Shown here piece by piece: positions 51,186-59,727 of a stretch of 64,000 nt of DNA (positions are counted from its first letter, which is position 1; each line of letters opens with the position of its first letter). The stretch is from DATAJX01 sp964601735 (lineage in GTDB: Bacteria > Pseudomonadota > Alphaproteobacteria > UBA2136 > UBA6156), in NCBI GenBank assembly GCA_964601735.1, contig CAZROO010000001.1:1-64000 (forward strand), in the 5' to 3' direction. The position numbers and the translations under genes were made by a program. The notes beneath the pieces were generated by a model that was not told where the DNA came from, made no database searches, and worked only from the letters and a program-made list of their open reading frames with translations.

Positions 51186-52220
51186 GTGGCCACCTGCTAC
51201 GCCAACCAGCTCCAGCAACAGCTTAAATCTGGCCAGTACGGCCTGCTGCTGCTGTGGGGCGACGATGCCGGCGCCTTGCGCCAGGCCGCCGAGGCCGCCA
51301 TTCAGCAATCCGGCCTCGACCCCAACGACCCCTTCGGCTCCGATAAGCTCACGCTGACCGACATTGTGAACGACCCGCCGCGCCTGCCGACGTTGGCCAC
51401 CACCGTGCCGTTCGGCGCGGGTAAACGTTTAATTACCCTCGGCGGCCTGACCGGCAATGAACGCGCCGAGGAAATCAGTGCGCTGACCGACGCCGTCAAG
51501 GCCACGCTCCAGGGCCCGCTCGATAACTGTTTCATCGTCCTCGCCATCCCCAAACACCTCGAAAAAAAGAGCGCGCTGGTCAAAGCCGCCGAAGCGCACC
51601 CCAACGCCCTTGCCGTACGGTTTTATACCGATGCCGCCCGTGACCTCAGTTCATACCTGCAAAATGCGTTTAAGCAGGCCGGGAAGGCCATACAAAGCGA
51701 AGCGATAATGCTCCTTGCCCAGCACCTCGGCGCCGACCGCGATATCGCCGCCCGCGAGGTCGAAAAGCTGGTACTCTACGCCGGAGAGGAAGACATCACC
51801 CCCGGGCACGTCCGCGCTTGCGTTGCCGGTGCCATTCCCATCGACGTCTTCCGCCTCGCCGAGGCCGTCGCCAGCCGCGACCGCCCTCTTGCCGACCGCC
51901 TTACCCAAAACCTCATCGCCCAGGGCGAAGACCTCAACGGCGCCTTCATGGCGGTGGTGCGCCACCTCGACGGCCTCAAAACCGCGCAAGCCCTGCTCAA
52001 AGGCGGCGCCAGCCAGGACGAAGTCCTCACCAAAACCGGTAAAATCCGCGCCCCCAACGACGCCAGACAGGCCTTCCTGCGCCAGCTCAACAACTACCCG
52101 GCAGGGCGGCTGGCCACCCTGCCCGCTTACGCTGTCGATACCCTCGCGGCGGCCCGCAGCGGCCTCTTCGGCGCCAGCCAGTTACCTCTGGCAAGGGCCA
52201 TCCTGGCCCTTGCCAGTTAA
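51186..52220 (+). CDS. holA: DNA polymerase III delta subunit
   Basis: A 344-residue clamp-loader subunit (GTG start). YGLLLLWGDDAGALRQAAEAAI resembles the degenerate AAA+ P-loop region; DPFGSDKLTLTDI, FGAGKRLITLGGLTGN, LAQHLGADRDIAAREVEKLVLYAG and FRLAEAVASRDRPLADRLTQNLIAQGED follow the HolA pattern. It opens the beta clamp ring at the fork. Confidence 0.92.
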   Translation: MATCYANQLQQQLKSGQYGLLLLWGDDAGALRQAAEAAIQQSGLDPNDPFGSDKLTLTDIVNDPPRLPTLATTVPFGAGKRLITLGGLTGNERAEEISALTDAVKATLQGPLDNCFIVLAIPKHLEKKSALVKAAEAHPNALAVRFYTDAARDLSSYLQNAFKQAGKAIQSEAIMLLAQHLGADRDIAAREVEKLVLYAGEEDITPGHVRACVAGAIPIDVFRLAEAVASRDRPLADRLTQNLIAQGEDLNGAFMAVVRHLDGLKTAQALLKGGASQDEVLTKTGKIRAPNDARQAFLRQLNNYPAGRLATLPAYAVDTLAAARSGLFGASQLPLARAILALAS

Positions 52221-52238
52221 CCTCCCTCAAAGTATACA
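52210..52238 (+). promoter_or_regulatory. Probable pyrE promoter
   Basis: TTGCCA (52210-52215), 17-nt spacer, TATACA (52233-52238), starting inside the end of holA and 44 nt before pyrE. Confidence 0.6.
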
Positions 52239-52281
52239 CAGGTCATCTGCAACCTCACGTTTTTTCAGGGAGTTTCCCCCG

Positions 52282-52878
52282 ATGTCACTAGAGTTTGCCC
52301 GTGCGCAATTGCAGGTGCTGATGCGCAGAACCGGCGCCATCCAGTACGGCGGTACGCTCGATTTTGGCCTGGCTTCCGGTAAAAAAAGCAACGCCTACTG
52401 CGATGCCCGCCTCGCTACCGGCGACAGCGAGGCCCGGTTCCATATCGGCCAGGCGCTTCGTCTGATTTGCCCTGTCGCCGAATACCGCGTGGCAGGCGGC
52501 ATGGAAGTCGGTGCCGTGCCGGTGGCCGGTGCCTTGGCCGACGCCGCCCATCGTAACGATGGCCACCTGCGCACCGTCTGGGTGCGTAAAAAGCCCAAAG
52601 GCCACGGTACCGGCCAGTGGGTCGCGGGCCTGAAAAAAGACGAGCGGCTCGATGGCGTTTCCACCATTGTGGTGGAAGACACCTTCACTACGGGCAATTC
52701 CACCATGCAGGCGGTCACCCGCCTGCGCGAGGTCGGCGCCGACGTCAAAGCCGTCATCGGCGTTGTCGACCGCGAGGCTGGCGCCCGCAAGCTGTTCGAA
52801 GATGAGGGCCTGAAATTCGCCACCATTTTCACCTTCCGCGAGCTGCTGCCCAACGGCTTCGTCGTCCGGTTCGAGTGA
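52282..52878 (+). CDS. pyrE: Orotate phosphoribosyltransferase
   Basis: A 198-residue enzyme joining orotate and PRPP to OMP, the step before PyrF. GTLDFGLASGKKSNAYCDARLAT is the orotate-binding region, VWVRKKPKGHGTGQWVAG the flexible catalytic loop, and STIVVEDTFTTGNSTMQAV the PRPP-binding motif. It has its own promoter and terminator. Confidence 0.94.
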   Translation: MSLEFARAQLQVLMRRTGAIQYGGTLDFGLASGKKSNAYCDARLATGDSEARFHIGQALRLICPVAEYRVAGGMEVGAVPVAGALADAAHRNDGHLRTVWVRKKPKGHGTGQWVAGLKKDERLDGVSTIVVEDTFTTGNSTMQAVTRLREVGADVKAVIGVVDREAGARKLFEDEGLKFATIFTFRELLPNGFVVRFE

Positions 52879-52897
52879 ACTTACTCACAAGCGCAAT

Positions 52898-52929
52898 AAA
52901 AACGACCCGCCAAAAGCGGGTCGTTTTTT
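52898..52929 (+). terminator. Terminator of pyrE
   Basis: AAAACGACCCGC-CAAAA-GCGGGTCGTTTTTT. Confidence 0.92.
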
Positions 52930-52991
52930 ATTCGAGTCAGGTACGTTCGTAGCCGAACAACCGGCCCAGAAAAGAACTGAACCGGAGAAGG

Positions 52992-53096
52992 CTATAAAGA
53001 GCCTTCGTTCCCTTGGAATTTCCCTTTGATAGGGAAGAAGCGGGCATTGCCGTACATTTCAGCGGTTGCCCGCTGCAAAAGATTTTCGCCATACAT
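52992..53096 (-). CDS. Possible 34-residue small protein
   Basis: Minus-strand ATG 53096 (AAGGGA upstream) opens MYGENLLQRATAEMYGNARF then FPIKGKFQGNEGSL, with two MYG-like units. Its DNA also contains hairpins (AGCGGGCA...TGCCCGCT at 53039-53076; GAAGGCT...AGCCTTC at 52986-53005, the latter placed as its terminator). It could instead be a leader or small RNA. Otherwise the gap between pyrE and the LpoA-like gene is empty. Confidence 0.4.
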   Translation of the reverse strand: MYGENLLQRATAEMYGNARFFPIKGKFQGNEGSL

Positions 53097-53174
53097 AGAT
53101 GTCCCTTGGGTTTGGGTTAAGGAGGGCCGCACCCTAGGCCCGAAAAACCAATTTGGCTAGAGGGAATAAAGTCA

Positions 53175-54803
53175 CTACCAAAGGTTCCAGCCGCCGCCGC
53201 GCCCACCTTGCGGTGTAAGGCTTTCGGGCAGCGCCAGCGGCGCCTGCGGCAGGGCGGTTTGCAACACCGTAAAGTTGTCGCCGATCTTTACAATATCCAG
53301 CCCGCGCTCGGCGCCGCCGTTGGGCAAAAACCGCACATAACCGCCGGGGGCATAAAAACCCTCGGGCCGCGCCAACGTGGTGGCCACCGGCACACCGTTG
53401 ATACGCAATTCCGCCGCCACCTCGCCCAGCACATAAGCCATGTCGGCGCCCAGCACCGCGGCGCTGCCGCTGGAGGTTTCCACCGCGCCGCCAAAGGTGT
53501 CGGCGTAACTCTTGGCCAGCTCGGGCGTCTGGGTCGGGGCTGCGAATACCGCGCCTCTGGCCCCGTTGGCGGTGGGTTTCAAAAGCTCGTTGCTTTGCCA
53601 CAGGCCGGTGCCCATCAACTGAATGCCCGCCTTGTCAAAATCGTAGTATGCCAGTTGGCTGGTCACCAGCGGCAGCGCCCCCGGCGGCGCGGGCGCAAAC
53701 ACGGCCTCGAACGGCAGCGTTCCGCTCACCGGCTTGCCGCCGGCCAGGTCGCGCACGCTGGCGCCCAGGTCCACGTTCTGCGGGTTGTAGAAGGCGCTCT
53801 TGGCCACGGTCAAGCCGTCTTTCTGCGCTTGGTCGCGAAAGGCGTCGAATACCTCGCTGCCATAAGGCGAGCTCGGAATCAGCGCCCCCACCTTGGTAAA
53901 TCCCTGCCCGGCGGCCCAGTCGGCCATCGCCCGCGCCTGTTGCGTCGGCAAATAGCCGATGCTCGTCGCGCCGTCGTGCAGCACGCTGCGGTCGGTGGTG
54001 AAGGCAATCACCGGCACTCCGGCGGCCTTGGCGGCGCTGGATACCGCCTCCATGTCGGTGCCCAGCAGCGGCCCGGCAATCACGCCCGCCCCGGCGGCCA
54101 GGGCGGCTTCCACCGCCGCGCCCGCGCCCGGCGTGGTGTCGAGCGGCGCCAGCACCACGCCGCCAGCCTTTTCCTGGCCTTGCTGTTGTAAACCCAGTTG
54201 TAAACCGCGAACAATTTCCTCGCCGGTCGCCGCCAGCGGACCGCTCAGCGGCACCAGAACGCCCACCTTCAGCGGCGCCGCGGCAACCGCGTCGCTGCCG
54301 GTAGCGCGCCGCAGCAACCGCTCGTAACGGTCATGGTCGGGCTGGGCGGTCAGGTGGCCGTACTGGCCCAGCCAGTCCTGCGCCACCACGCTGTTACCGG
54401 TGGCTAGCGCCCTGCCTGCCAGCTGAAGCAGCAAACGGGCGCGCAGTTCAGCAATATGCTGGCCCAGTGCGCTGCTGTCGGCCACGGTGCCTTCCAGCAC
54501 CCGTACGGCCTGCACGTCGTCACCGGCATGGTTAAACGCCAGTGCCAGGCCGTAGCGCGCCTGCGCACGCTGAATCTCATCGCTGGCGTTCACCAGCGGC
54601 TTGTAAACCTCAATCGCCCGGGCGGTATCGCCGCGGCGCAGGGCATGGGCGGCTTCCAGCAGGTTTTGCTCTACGGGAGTCATGGCGGGCCGGACGCCGG
54701 CCTTCACCGGCGCCATAGGCGCGAGGTTGGCTGAATAGGCGGGAGAAACGGCCAAAACAGCCAGTACACTTGCCGTTACCGCAATCCGCCCCTTATTCTT
54801 CAT
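53175..54803 (-). CDS. Penicillin-binding protein activator, LpoA-like
   Basis: A 542-residue exported protein (signal GRIAVTASVLAVLAVSPAYSA). Residues 40-165 are TPR-like helices (LLEAAHALRRGDTARAIEVYKPLV; ARYGLALAFNHAGDDVQAVRVLEG); residues 175-510 form a type I periplasmic-binding fold (KVGVLVPLSGPLAATGEEIVRGLQLGL, GPLLGTDMEAVSSAAKAAGVPVIAFTTD, VGALIPSSPYGSEVFDAF). LpoA activates PBP1A from the outer membrane. No lipobox Cys is seen here, so it may be soluble. Its ATG is 3 bases from the divergent yraN start. Confidence 0.85.
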   Translation of the reverse strand: MKNKGRIAVTASVLAVLAVSPAYSANLAPMAPVKAGVRPAMTPVEQNLLEAAHALRRGDTARAIEVYKPLVNASDEIQRAQARYGLALAFNHAGDDVQAVRVLEGTVADSSALGQHIAELRARLLLQLAGRALATGNSVVAQDWLGQYGHLTAQPDHDRYERLLRRATGSDAVAAAPLKVGVLVPLSGPLAATGEEIVRGLQLGLQQQGQEKAGGVVLAPLDTTPGAGAAVEAALAAGAGVIAGPLLGTDMEAVSSAAKAAGVPVIAFTTDRSVLHDGATSIGYLPTQQARAMADWAAGQGFTKVGALIPSSPYGSEVFDAFRDQAQKDGLTVAKSAFYNPQNVDLGASVRDLAGGKPVSGTLPFEAVFAPAPPGALPLVTSQLAYYDFDKAGIQLMGTGLWQSNELLKPTANGARGAVFAAPTQTPELAKSYADTFGGAVETSSGSAAVLGADMAYVLGEVAAELRINGVPVATTLARPEGFYAPGGYVRFLPNGGAERGLDIVKIGDNFTVLQTALPQAPLALPESLTPQGGRGGGWNLW

Positions 54804-54806
54804 GCA

Positions 54807-55169
54807 ATGAGCCTACGCCAGCCAACGCACCGGCACAATGTCCTCAAGGGTAAAATCGCCGAAGCCGCCGCGCTGGCTGCTTACATTCTGCGCGGCTACC
54901 TGCCTGCCCGACGCCCTTTCCGCGCCCTGGCCCAAACCGATCTTTTACTTACCAAGGGCCAAACGCTTGTGCTGGTGGAAGTGAAATACCGTCCACATGA
55001 AACCATCGCCCACATCGCCCTCACACCTGCCCAGGCCCGGCGCCTCGGGCGCGAGGCCGTCGCCCTGCAAAAGCTTTATCCGAACCACACCATCCGCTTC
55101 GACCTCGCGCTAGTCTTCCTGCACAGGCCCTTCATCCGGATTCTCGCCAATCTCACGGCGGAGAACTAG
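54807..55169 (+). CDS. YraN/UPF0102 family nuclease-like protein
   Basis: A 120-residue protein with the PD-(D/E)XK-like UPF0102 pattern: LKGKIAEAAALAAYILRGYLPARRPFR and TDLLLTKGQTLVLVEVKYRP (Asp, then Glu-x-Lys). The usual GEIDLI reads QTDLLL, so the first acidic residue is lost. The family normally lies beside rsmI; no rsmI is present here, and the LpoA-like gene runs the other way with a 3-nt gap, which suggests that rsmI was lost or moved. Function unknown. Confidence 0.88.
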   Translation: MSLRQPTHRHNVLKGKIAEAAALAAYILRGYLPARRPFRALAQTDLLLTKGQTLVLVEVKYRPHETIAHIALTPAQARRLGREAVALQKLYPNHTIRFDLALVFLHRPFIRILANLTAEN

Positions 55170-55249
55170 CCAAACCGGCATGGTTGCCCTACAATCGGCA
55201 AGGTTTCATAGTCCCATCTTCGCCCTTTGGTAAGGAGCACCCCTCCCTC

Positions 55250-55552
55250 ATGTTAGAGAAAACCCCTCCGGAATTCGACTTTACTGCCATGTCCGTCGAT
55301 GAGTTGTGGAATCTCCACAGCAGGCTTCAGGATGAGTTATTCCAACGCATCACCGCCGATATTTCCAAGCTTCAAACCCGGCTCAAACGGCTTTCCGCAT
55401 CTGCAAAAGCCGCGAAGACAAAACGCTTATACCCCAAGGTATTAGCTAAGTATCACCATCCCGTCACCGGCGAAACCTGGTCGGGCCGCGGCAAAACGCC
55501 GCACTGGCTCAAAGGCAAAAACCCCGAAGACTATCGCATCCCCCAGGCTTGA
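55250..55552 (+). CDS. H-NS family DNA-binding protein
   Basis: A 100-residue protein: an N-terminal coiled-coil dimerisation region (MSVDELWNLHSRLQDELFQRITADISKLQTRLKRLS) and a C-terminal DNA-binding motif (KYHHPVTGETWSGRGKTPHWL), the hallmark of H-NS, which silences AT-rich acquired DNA. ATG 55250 is chosen because AGGAG precedes it; upstream codons to 55184 do not resemble the family. It is a plausible silencer of the low-GC islands here, which is inference. Confidence 0.9.
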   Translation: MLEKTPPEFDFTAMSVDELWNLHSRLQDELFQRITADISKLQTRLKRLSASAKAAKTKRLYPKVLAKYHHPVTGETWSGRGKTPHWLKGKNPEDYRIPQA

Positions 55553-55643
55553 AAAGCCCTCTTTCGATACCCCGGCCAAGCATCCAGCTTGCGCCGGGGA
55601 TTTTGTTCGTCTACCGTAGCGTCGAAGAATAGAAAGCCCATCA

Positions 55644-56306
55644 ATGCGCCGCACTTTGTTTGCTTGCCTCCTGATTCCCGCCACCTGTTCCCTGGCTTCC
55701 TGTGTTCCCGTAGCCTTGGGCGCGGGCGCGGGCTACGTCGGCCTGCAAGACCGCCCGGTTGGCCAAACCACCGAAGACACCGGTCTTAAAATCGGCATCA
55801 AGAACAACCTCGCCCACGTCCAGGGCAACTGGCTGACCGACATCGGCATCGACGTCTACTACGGCGATGTCCTGCTCACCGGTATCGTCGCCACACGGGA
55901 GGAAGGTGAAAAGGTGCTCGACATCGTCCGCCGCACCGACGGCGTCAAGCGCGTCTACAACGAGCTGTTCGTCGGTGCCGCCTACAGTGCCGCCCAGCGC
56001 GCCCGCGACGGCTGGATTGCCGCCCAGATCCAGCCCCGCCTGCTCGGCGCACAGGATGCCTTCCCGCTCAATTACCTCATCACCGTGGTCAACAACCACG
56101 TCTACATCATGGGCTCGGCGGGCAGCCCGGCCGAGCACGAGCATGTGCTCCACGTGCTGCGCACCACCAAGGGCGTGGCCCAGGTGCACGATTACCTGGT
56201 GGTGGCCAACAAAAACACCATCAACCAGCCGGACGTGAAAACGAACACCTTCGGCAGCACGCCCAGTCGCCCGGTCGACCCGCTGGCTGATTCCAAAATG
56301 GATTAA
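55644..56306 (+). CDS. BON-domain lipoprotein
   Basis: A 220-residue lipoprotein (lipobox SLASC near residue 19) with two BON domains: about 48-110 (KIGIKNNLAHVQGNWLTDIGIDVYYGDVLLTGIVATREEGEKV) and 125-195 (YLITVVNNHVYIMGSAGSPAEHEHVLHVLRTTKGVAQV). It resembles DolP/YraP, which protects outer-membrane integrity; in E. coli yraP is also close to yraN and LpoA. That neighbourhood is kept here. Confidence 0.92.
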   Translation: MRRTLFACLLIPATCSLASCVPVALGAGAGYVGLQDRPVGQTTEDTGLKIGIKNNLAHVQGNWLTDIGIDVYYGDVLLTGIVATREEGEKVLDIVRRTDGVKRVYNELFVGAAYSAAQRARDGWIAAQIQPRLLGAQDAFPLNYLITVVNNHVYIMGSAGSPAEHEHVLHVLRTTKGVAQVHDYLVVANKNTINQPDVKTNTFGSTPSRPVDPLADSKMD

Positions 56307-56310
56307 GCAC

Positions 56311-56340
56311 AAACAGGGGGCCGCAAGGCCCCTTGTTTTT
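56311..56340 (+). terminator. Terminator of the BON lipoprotein gene
   Basis: AAACAGGGGGCC-GCAA-GGCCCCTTGTTTTT. Confidence 0.9.
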
Positions 56341-56393
56341 GGCCAGGGCAAGTCCTACATCGGTGGTATCTTTTCACGTTTACGGAGAATCCC

Positions 56394-56651
56394 ATGTTTA
56401 ACTTCCTGCGCCGCCTGTTCGGCCTCTCGTCGTCCCCGCCGTCGGCTGACCCCGGCGAAGAGGCGCCGCACGAGCCGAACGGCCCCCAGCAGCTCAAGGA
56501 AATCGAGCAGCTGCTCGACAGGGAAAACGAAAACAGGCCGAGGCCGGCAAAGCCTCCCCGTGGCATCAAGTTGCCGCGTGGCGACAAACCGCCGCCTGCC
56601 CTCAACCTCGACGAAGAACGCTGGCAGCGAAGTTCCGCCCCCGGCAGCTAA
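56394..56651 (+). CDS. Small Pro-rich hypothetical protein
   Basis: An 85-residue protein (CGGAGAA before the ATG) starting MFNFLRRLFGLSSSPP, possibly an amphipathic anchor, followed by a disordered acidic/Pro-rich body (LKEIEQLLDRENENRPRPAK, KLPRGDKPPPALNLDEERW). It has its own terminator. No family recognised. Confidence 0.6.
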   Translation: MFNFLRRLFGLSSSPPSADPGEEAPHEPNGPQQLKEIEQLLDRENENRPRPAKPPRGIKLPRGDKPPPALNLDEERWQRSSAPGS

Positions 56652-56653
56652 GC

Positions 56654-56685
56654 AAAAACGGGCGCCCGCAAGGCGCCCGTTTTTC
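56654..56685 (+). terminator. Terminator of the small Pro-rich protein gene
   Basis: AAAAACGGGCGCC-CGCAA-GGCGCCCGTTTTT. Confidence 0.9.
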
Positions 56686-56705
56686 GTGCGTCGATACTGA
56701 CGACG

Positions 56706-57518
56706 CTATTTTACAAGACACATGGCATAGACGGCGGCGGTCGCATACTGACTCAAAGACGTGTCACAAGCGACGTACCAGCCATTACCGTTCGGAATGC
56801 TGTATACCATCCGCATGTCACCACTGCCCGAGGTACAGTACCCTCCCCCTCCGGTGACTATCTCGTTACTGGCGCAGCCAACCCCGGCGGCAGGCCAACG
56901 CCAGGCATAGGCGCTGGATGAACGCACATTGACGGTATGTGCCACATTCATGGTGCAACTTCCGTTCAGACACAGCCGGGCATTGCCGTTGGGATTGCTG
57001 ATATACACCCCGCCGCCGCCGCTGGCGGGGCTGTAAAAATACCCGCCCCAGCCAGCCGAGGTCGCTGCATAGCCATACACACCGACACTGTCGCCGCTAT
57101 TGCTGCCGCTGGCATAGCCATAGACGCCGTAAGAGCCGCCTTTACCGAGAACGCCGAGAGAGGGCCCGCTAAACGTCCCGGTCCAGTCACTCGTGCCGGT
57201 TTGCGCGCCTTTCATCAAACCGTTTGCCAGGTTGACGTTGCTGCCGCTGGCCATGTTGAGGTCGTAATCGCCGACGCCCACGCAGCCGTCAGAGTCTTTT
57301 TTTGGGTCGCTGGGGGCGTAGAACTTACGCGCGGCGTTGCACTTCATCATCGCGTTGATGAAATTGTTGGTGACGTCCACCTTGCTGTTGATGGCCCCCA
57401 CTGTCGCCTGGGTGGCCTGGCTGCCGGTGGTGGCGGCTTCAAGGGCATGGGCAGGGTTTACCAGGGCCCCGCAAGCCGCAACGGCCAAAGCACTGAACCG
57501 GAAAGACCTCTGCTTCAT
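56706..57518 (-). CDS. Secreted Gly/Ser-rich surface protein
   Basis: A 270-residue exported protein (signal FSALAVAACGALVNPAHA). After a helical start (VGAINSKVDVTNNFINAMMKCNAARKFYAP) comes a Gly/Tyr-rich repeat region (GVLGKGGSYGVYGYASGSNS, SVGVYGYAATSAGWGGYFYS) and a C-terminal domain with paired Cys (ARLCLNGSCTMNV; GVGCASNEIV; GGYCTSGSG). The VYGYA-type repeats resemble those in the frameshifted fibre protein at 3.5-4.3 kb (GVGVYGINTNTG), so both belong to one surface-fibre family. No S74 domain is present. Confidence 0.75.
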   Translation of the reverse strand: MKQRSFRFSALAVAACGALVNPAHALEAATTGSQATQATVGAINSKVDVTNNFINAMMKCNAARKFYAPSDPKKDSDGCVGVGDYDLNMASGSNVNLANGLMKGAQTGTSDWTGTFSGPSLGVLGKGGSYGVYGYASGSNSGDSVGVYGYAATSAGWGGYFYSPASGGGGVYISNPNGNARLCLNGSCTMNVAHTVNVRSSSAYAWRWPAAGVGCASNEIVTGGGGYCTSGSGDMRMVYSIPNGNGWYVACDTSLSQYATAAVYAMCLVK

Positions 57519-58539
57519 AGGGTCTTATGAAAGCCCTGTTACCGGTTCCTGACAAAAGCAGGCCCCTAAACAGCCAAAGTGATGTGACAAAAAAACAGGG
57601 GACGCCCGCCACGTGAAAACCGCTTTTAAACCCCATCGACACCAAACCGACATCTCTGCGCCACCCGCGCACCAAAACCGGCCTCAAACGTCCCCCAGGC
57701 GACAAGGGAACGACATCGCTGCGACATCGGACCGACATTCCTGCTCACCCGGCAGTAAAAACCAAAGCCGTTTAAAATCGTTTTAAAACCCATGACGGCT
57801 CATTGGGTGTTTGGTTGGCCAAAGTCATCCAGTGCCTCGCCCAATGCGTTTAAGGCCTGTCCCAAAGCAGGGTGGATGGTGTCCTTACCCGGCTGTCCAG
57901 CCACCCGTCCCCGGCCCTGCCGCCGCCTCTTCTTGGTCCGCCGCCTCCCGTTGGGTCAAAAGGCGTATACGGTAAAAGAGCCGGATTTCTGCGCCGAATA
58001 ATTTTCTCAAACTGCGGGTATGCAGCTCTTCCGGCGGGTTTGAGGCCTTGCTGTTCATGTTTTAAACAAGTCCCGGAAAACCGCCAAAAAGGCCTGTTAG
58101 ACATGAAACAATCGTGCAACTGTTCCATGTTTCTGTGAAACATATGCTGATTCACGAAACAAGCCATTTGCCGCCCTCCCAAGAGGTTGTACAAACCTTG
58201 TGCAAGTTATCCGGCGCCTTTCCCGACATGCTTAAAACCGCATCAAATTCCCCTTTTTGCCCCCAGGGGGTCCCTTAGCGTGAAATGAAGATTCACGCCG
58301 CTGCACTTGGCCGAAGCCCTCAAGGTTAACCCCCTGAAAAACAATGGATATAAAATAAAAAAGTATTTACTATCAATGCGATGTTAGCGTGTAAAAGCCA
58401 AAAAGGCTGTTTTTATGCTGCAACGCACAATTTACTCAAAAGTGTGGATTGGGGGCCAAAACCTGCCCTTTGGGGGTGCAACCCCTCTCACAAGGGCTGC
58501 AAAACCGCCACAAAGCCCAAATTTTGAATACAACAGCCT
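57519..58539. other. 1-kb intergenic region left of hemW
   Basis: No supportable gene. It holds repeated CGACAT words (57648-57740), a perfect TTAA-N7-TTAA CtrA-like site (57772-57786), a palindrome ATGTTTC-TGT-GAAACAT (58127-58143), an inverted repeat GCGTGAA...TTCACGC (58279-58299) and an AT-rich stretch (58340-58395). GTGAAAC/GTTTCAC words recur here and right of hemW, resembling degenerate parS half-sites. Confidence 0.45.
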
Positions 58540-59727
58540 CTAAAAAGCCGCGGAAAACATGGCTTCCAGCATACCGTCCAGCAGAAAGACCCCTTGGGGG
58601 GTAGTCCCCCACCTGGTACCCTGGTGCCACAGCCATCCTTGGGCCTCCAAGTGGCGCATTTGCCCCAGGTCCAGACCGGCCTCCTCAAACGGGCTGTGGA
58701 TAATTTTCGCCAACCGGGCCAAATCAATCCCCTCGGCCAGCCGAAGCCCCAGCATAACGGCCTCCCGCCACGCCGCGTCATCCGGGATCAGTTCCTCCTC
58801 CACCAGGGCGCTCGAATTTTGTTTCATGCGCTCCAGATAATCGGCCGGATCCTTCCGTACACGGGTTGCCAGCCGCTTATCGTCCACCACCACCCGTCCA
58901 TGCGCCCCGGCGCCCACGCCCAGGTACTCGCCGTAACGCCAGATGTGAACATTGTGCCGGCATTCGCATCCCGGCTTCGCGTAGTTCGACGTTTCGTAGT
59001 GTCCGTAAGCTGCGGTTTGCAAAACATCGCGCGTCGCTTCCATGAAATCAGCCTGCCGGTCACCATCGAGCGGCGTCCATTGCCCACGTCGCACTTGTGA
59101 GAAAAACGCAGTGTTGGGTTCAATCGTCAACTGGTAACAACTCAGGTGCGGTAGGCCCATGCGAGTCATCTGCTTCAATTGAACCAGCCATTCATCCAGG
59201 CTCTGGCCCGGCAGGCCAAAAATGAAATCAGCATTCACGTTTTCTATCAGGTGTTGAGCTGTTTCCAATGTCTTCAGGGCGTCAGGGGCGCTATGTTCGC
59301 GGCCTAGAAAAACCAGATTCTCCGCCGACAGCCCCTGCGTCCCCACGCTCACGCGGTTAACCCCGGCCGCCCGGAAGTCGGTAAACACTGACCGGGAAGC
59401 CGAGGTCGGATTGCACTCAGCAGTGATTTCCACTTGGTCTGTAAGCCCATACAAGTCGTCTATTTTTCGCAGAATTCGGCCGATTTCAGAACCTTTCATC
59501 AGGCTCGGCGTGCCCCCGCCAAAGAACACCGACACTACCTGCCTGGGCCCTGTTTTTTGGCGCCAAATCGCCAATTCCTGGCATACGGCAGTAACGTAAT
59601 CAGCGCTCGGATAAACGCTCGCGGCATGCGAATTGAAATCGCAATACGGGCACTTGCTCTTGCACCAGGGCCAGTGAACGTAAAGTGCCAAACCATCAGG
59701 GCTCGAAATAGTGGTTTTCCGGGCCAT
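58540..59727 (-). CDS. hemW: Heme chaperone HemW (radical SAM)
   Basis: A 395-residue radical SAM-type protein. LALYVHWPWCKSKCPYCDFNSH carries the C-x3-C-x2-C cluster motif followed by the CDF signature; VFFGGGTPSLM, RVSVGTQGLS, DFIFGLPGQSLDEW and HYETSNYAKPGCECRHN follow as in HemW/HemN-like proteins. HemW delivers heme rather than oxidising coproporphyrinogen; it lacks the N-terminal extension of HemN. In other alphaproteobacteria hemW follows rph-rdgB; rdgB is absent here. Confidence 0.93.
   Translation of the reverse strand: MARKTTISSPDGLALYVHWPWCKSKCPYCDFNSHAASVYPSADYVTAVCQELAIWRQKTGPRQVVSVFFGGGTPSLMKGSEIGRILRKIDDLYGLTDQVEITAECNPTSASRSVFTDFRAAGVNRVSVGTQGLSAENLVFLGREHSAPDALKTLETAQHLIENVNADFIFGLPGQSLDEWLVQLKQMTRMGLPHLSCYQLTIEPNTAFFSQVRRGQWTPLDGDRQADFMEATRDVLQTAAYGHYETSNYAKPGCECRHNVHIWRYGEYLGVGAGAHGRVVVDDKRLATRVRKDPADYLERMKQNSSALVEEELIPDDAAWREAVMLGLRLAEGIDLARLAKIIHSPFEEAGLDLGQMRHLEAQGWLWHQGTRWGTTPQGVFLLDGMLEAMFSAAF

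Noticed and set aside
57772..57786. TTAA-N7-TTAA as proof of a CtrA-controlled origin near hemW
   Set aside because: A single site is expected by chance in AT-rich DNA; no DnaA-box cluster accompanies it, and the hemE upstream region fits an origin better.
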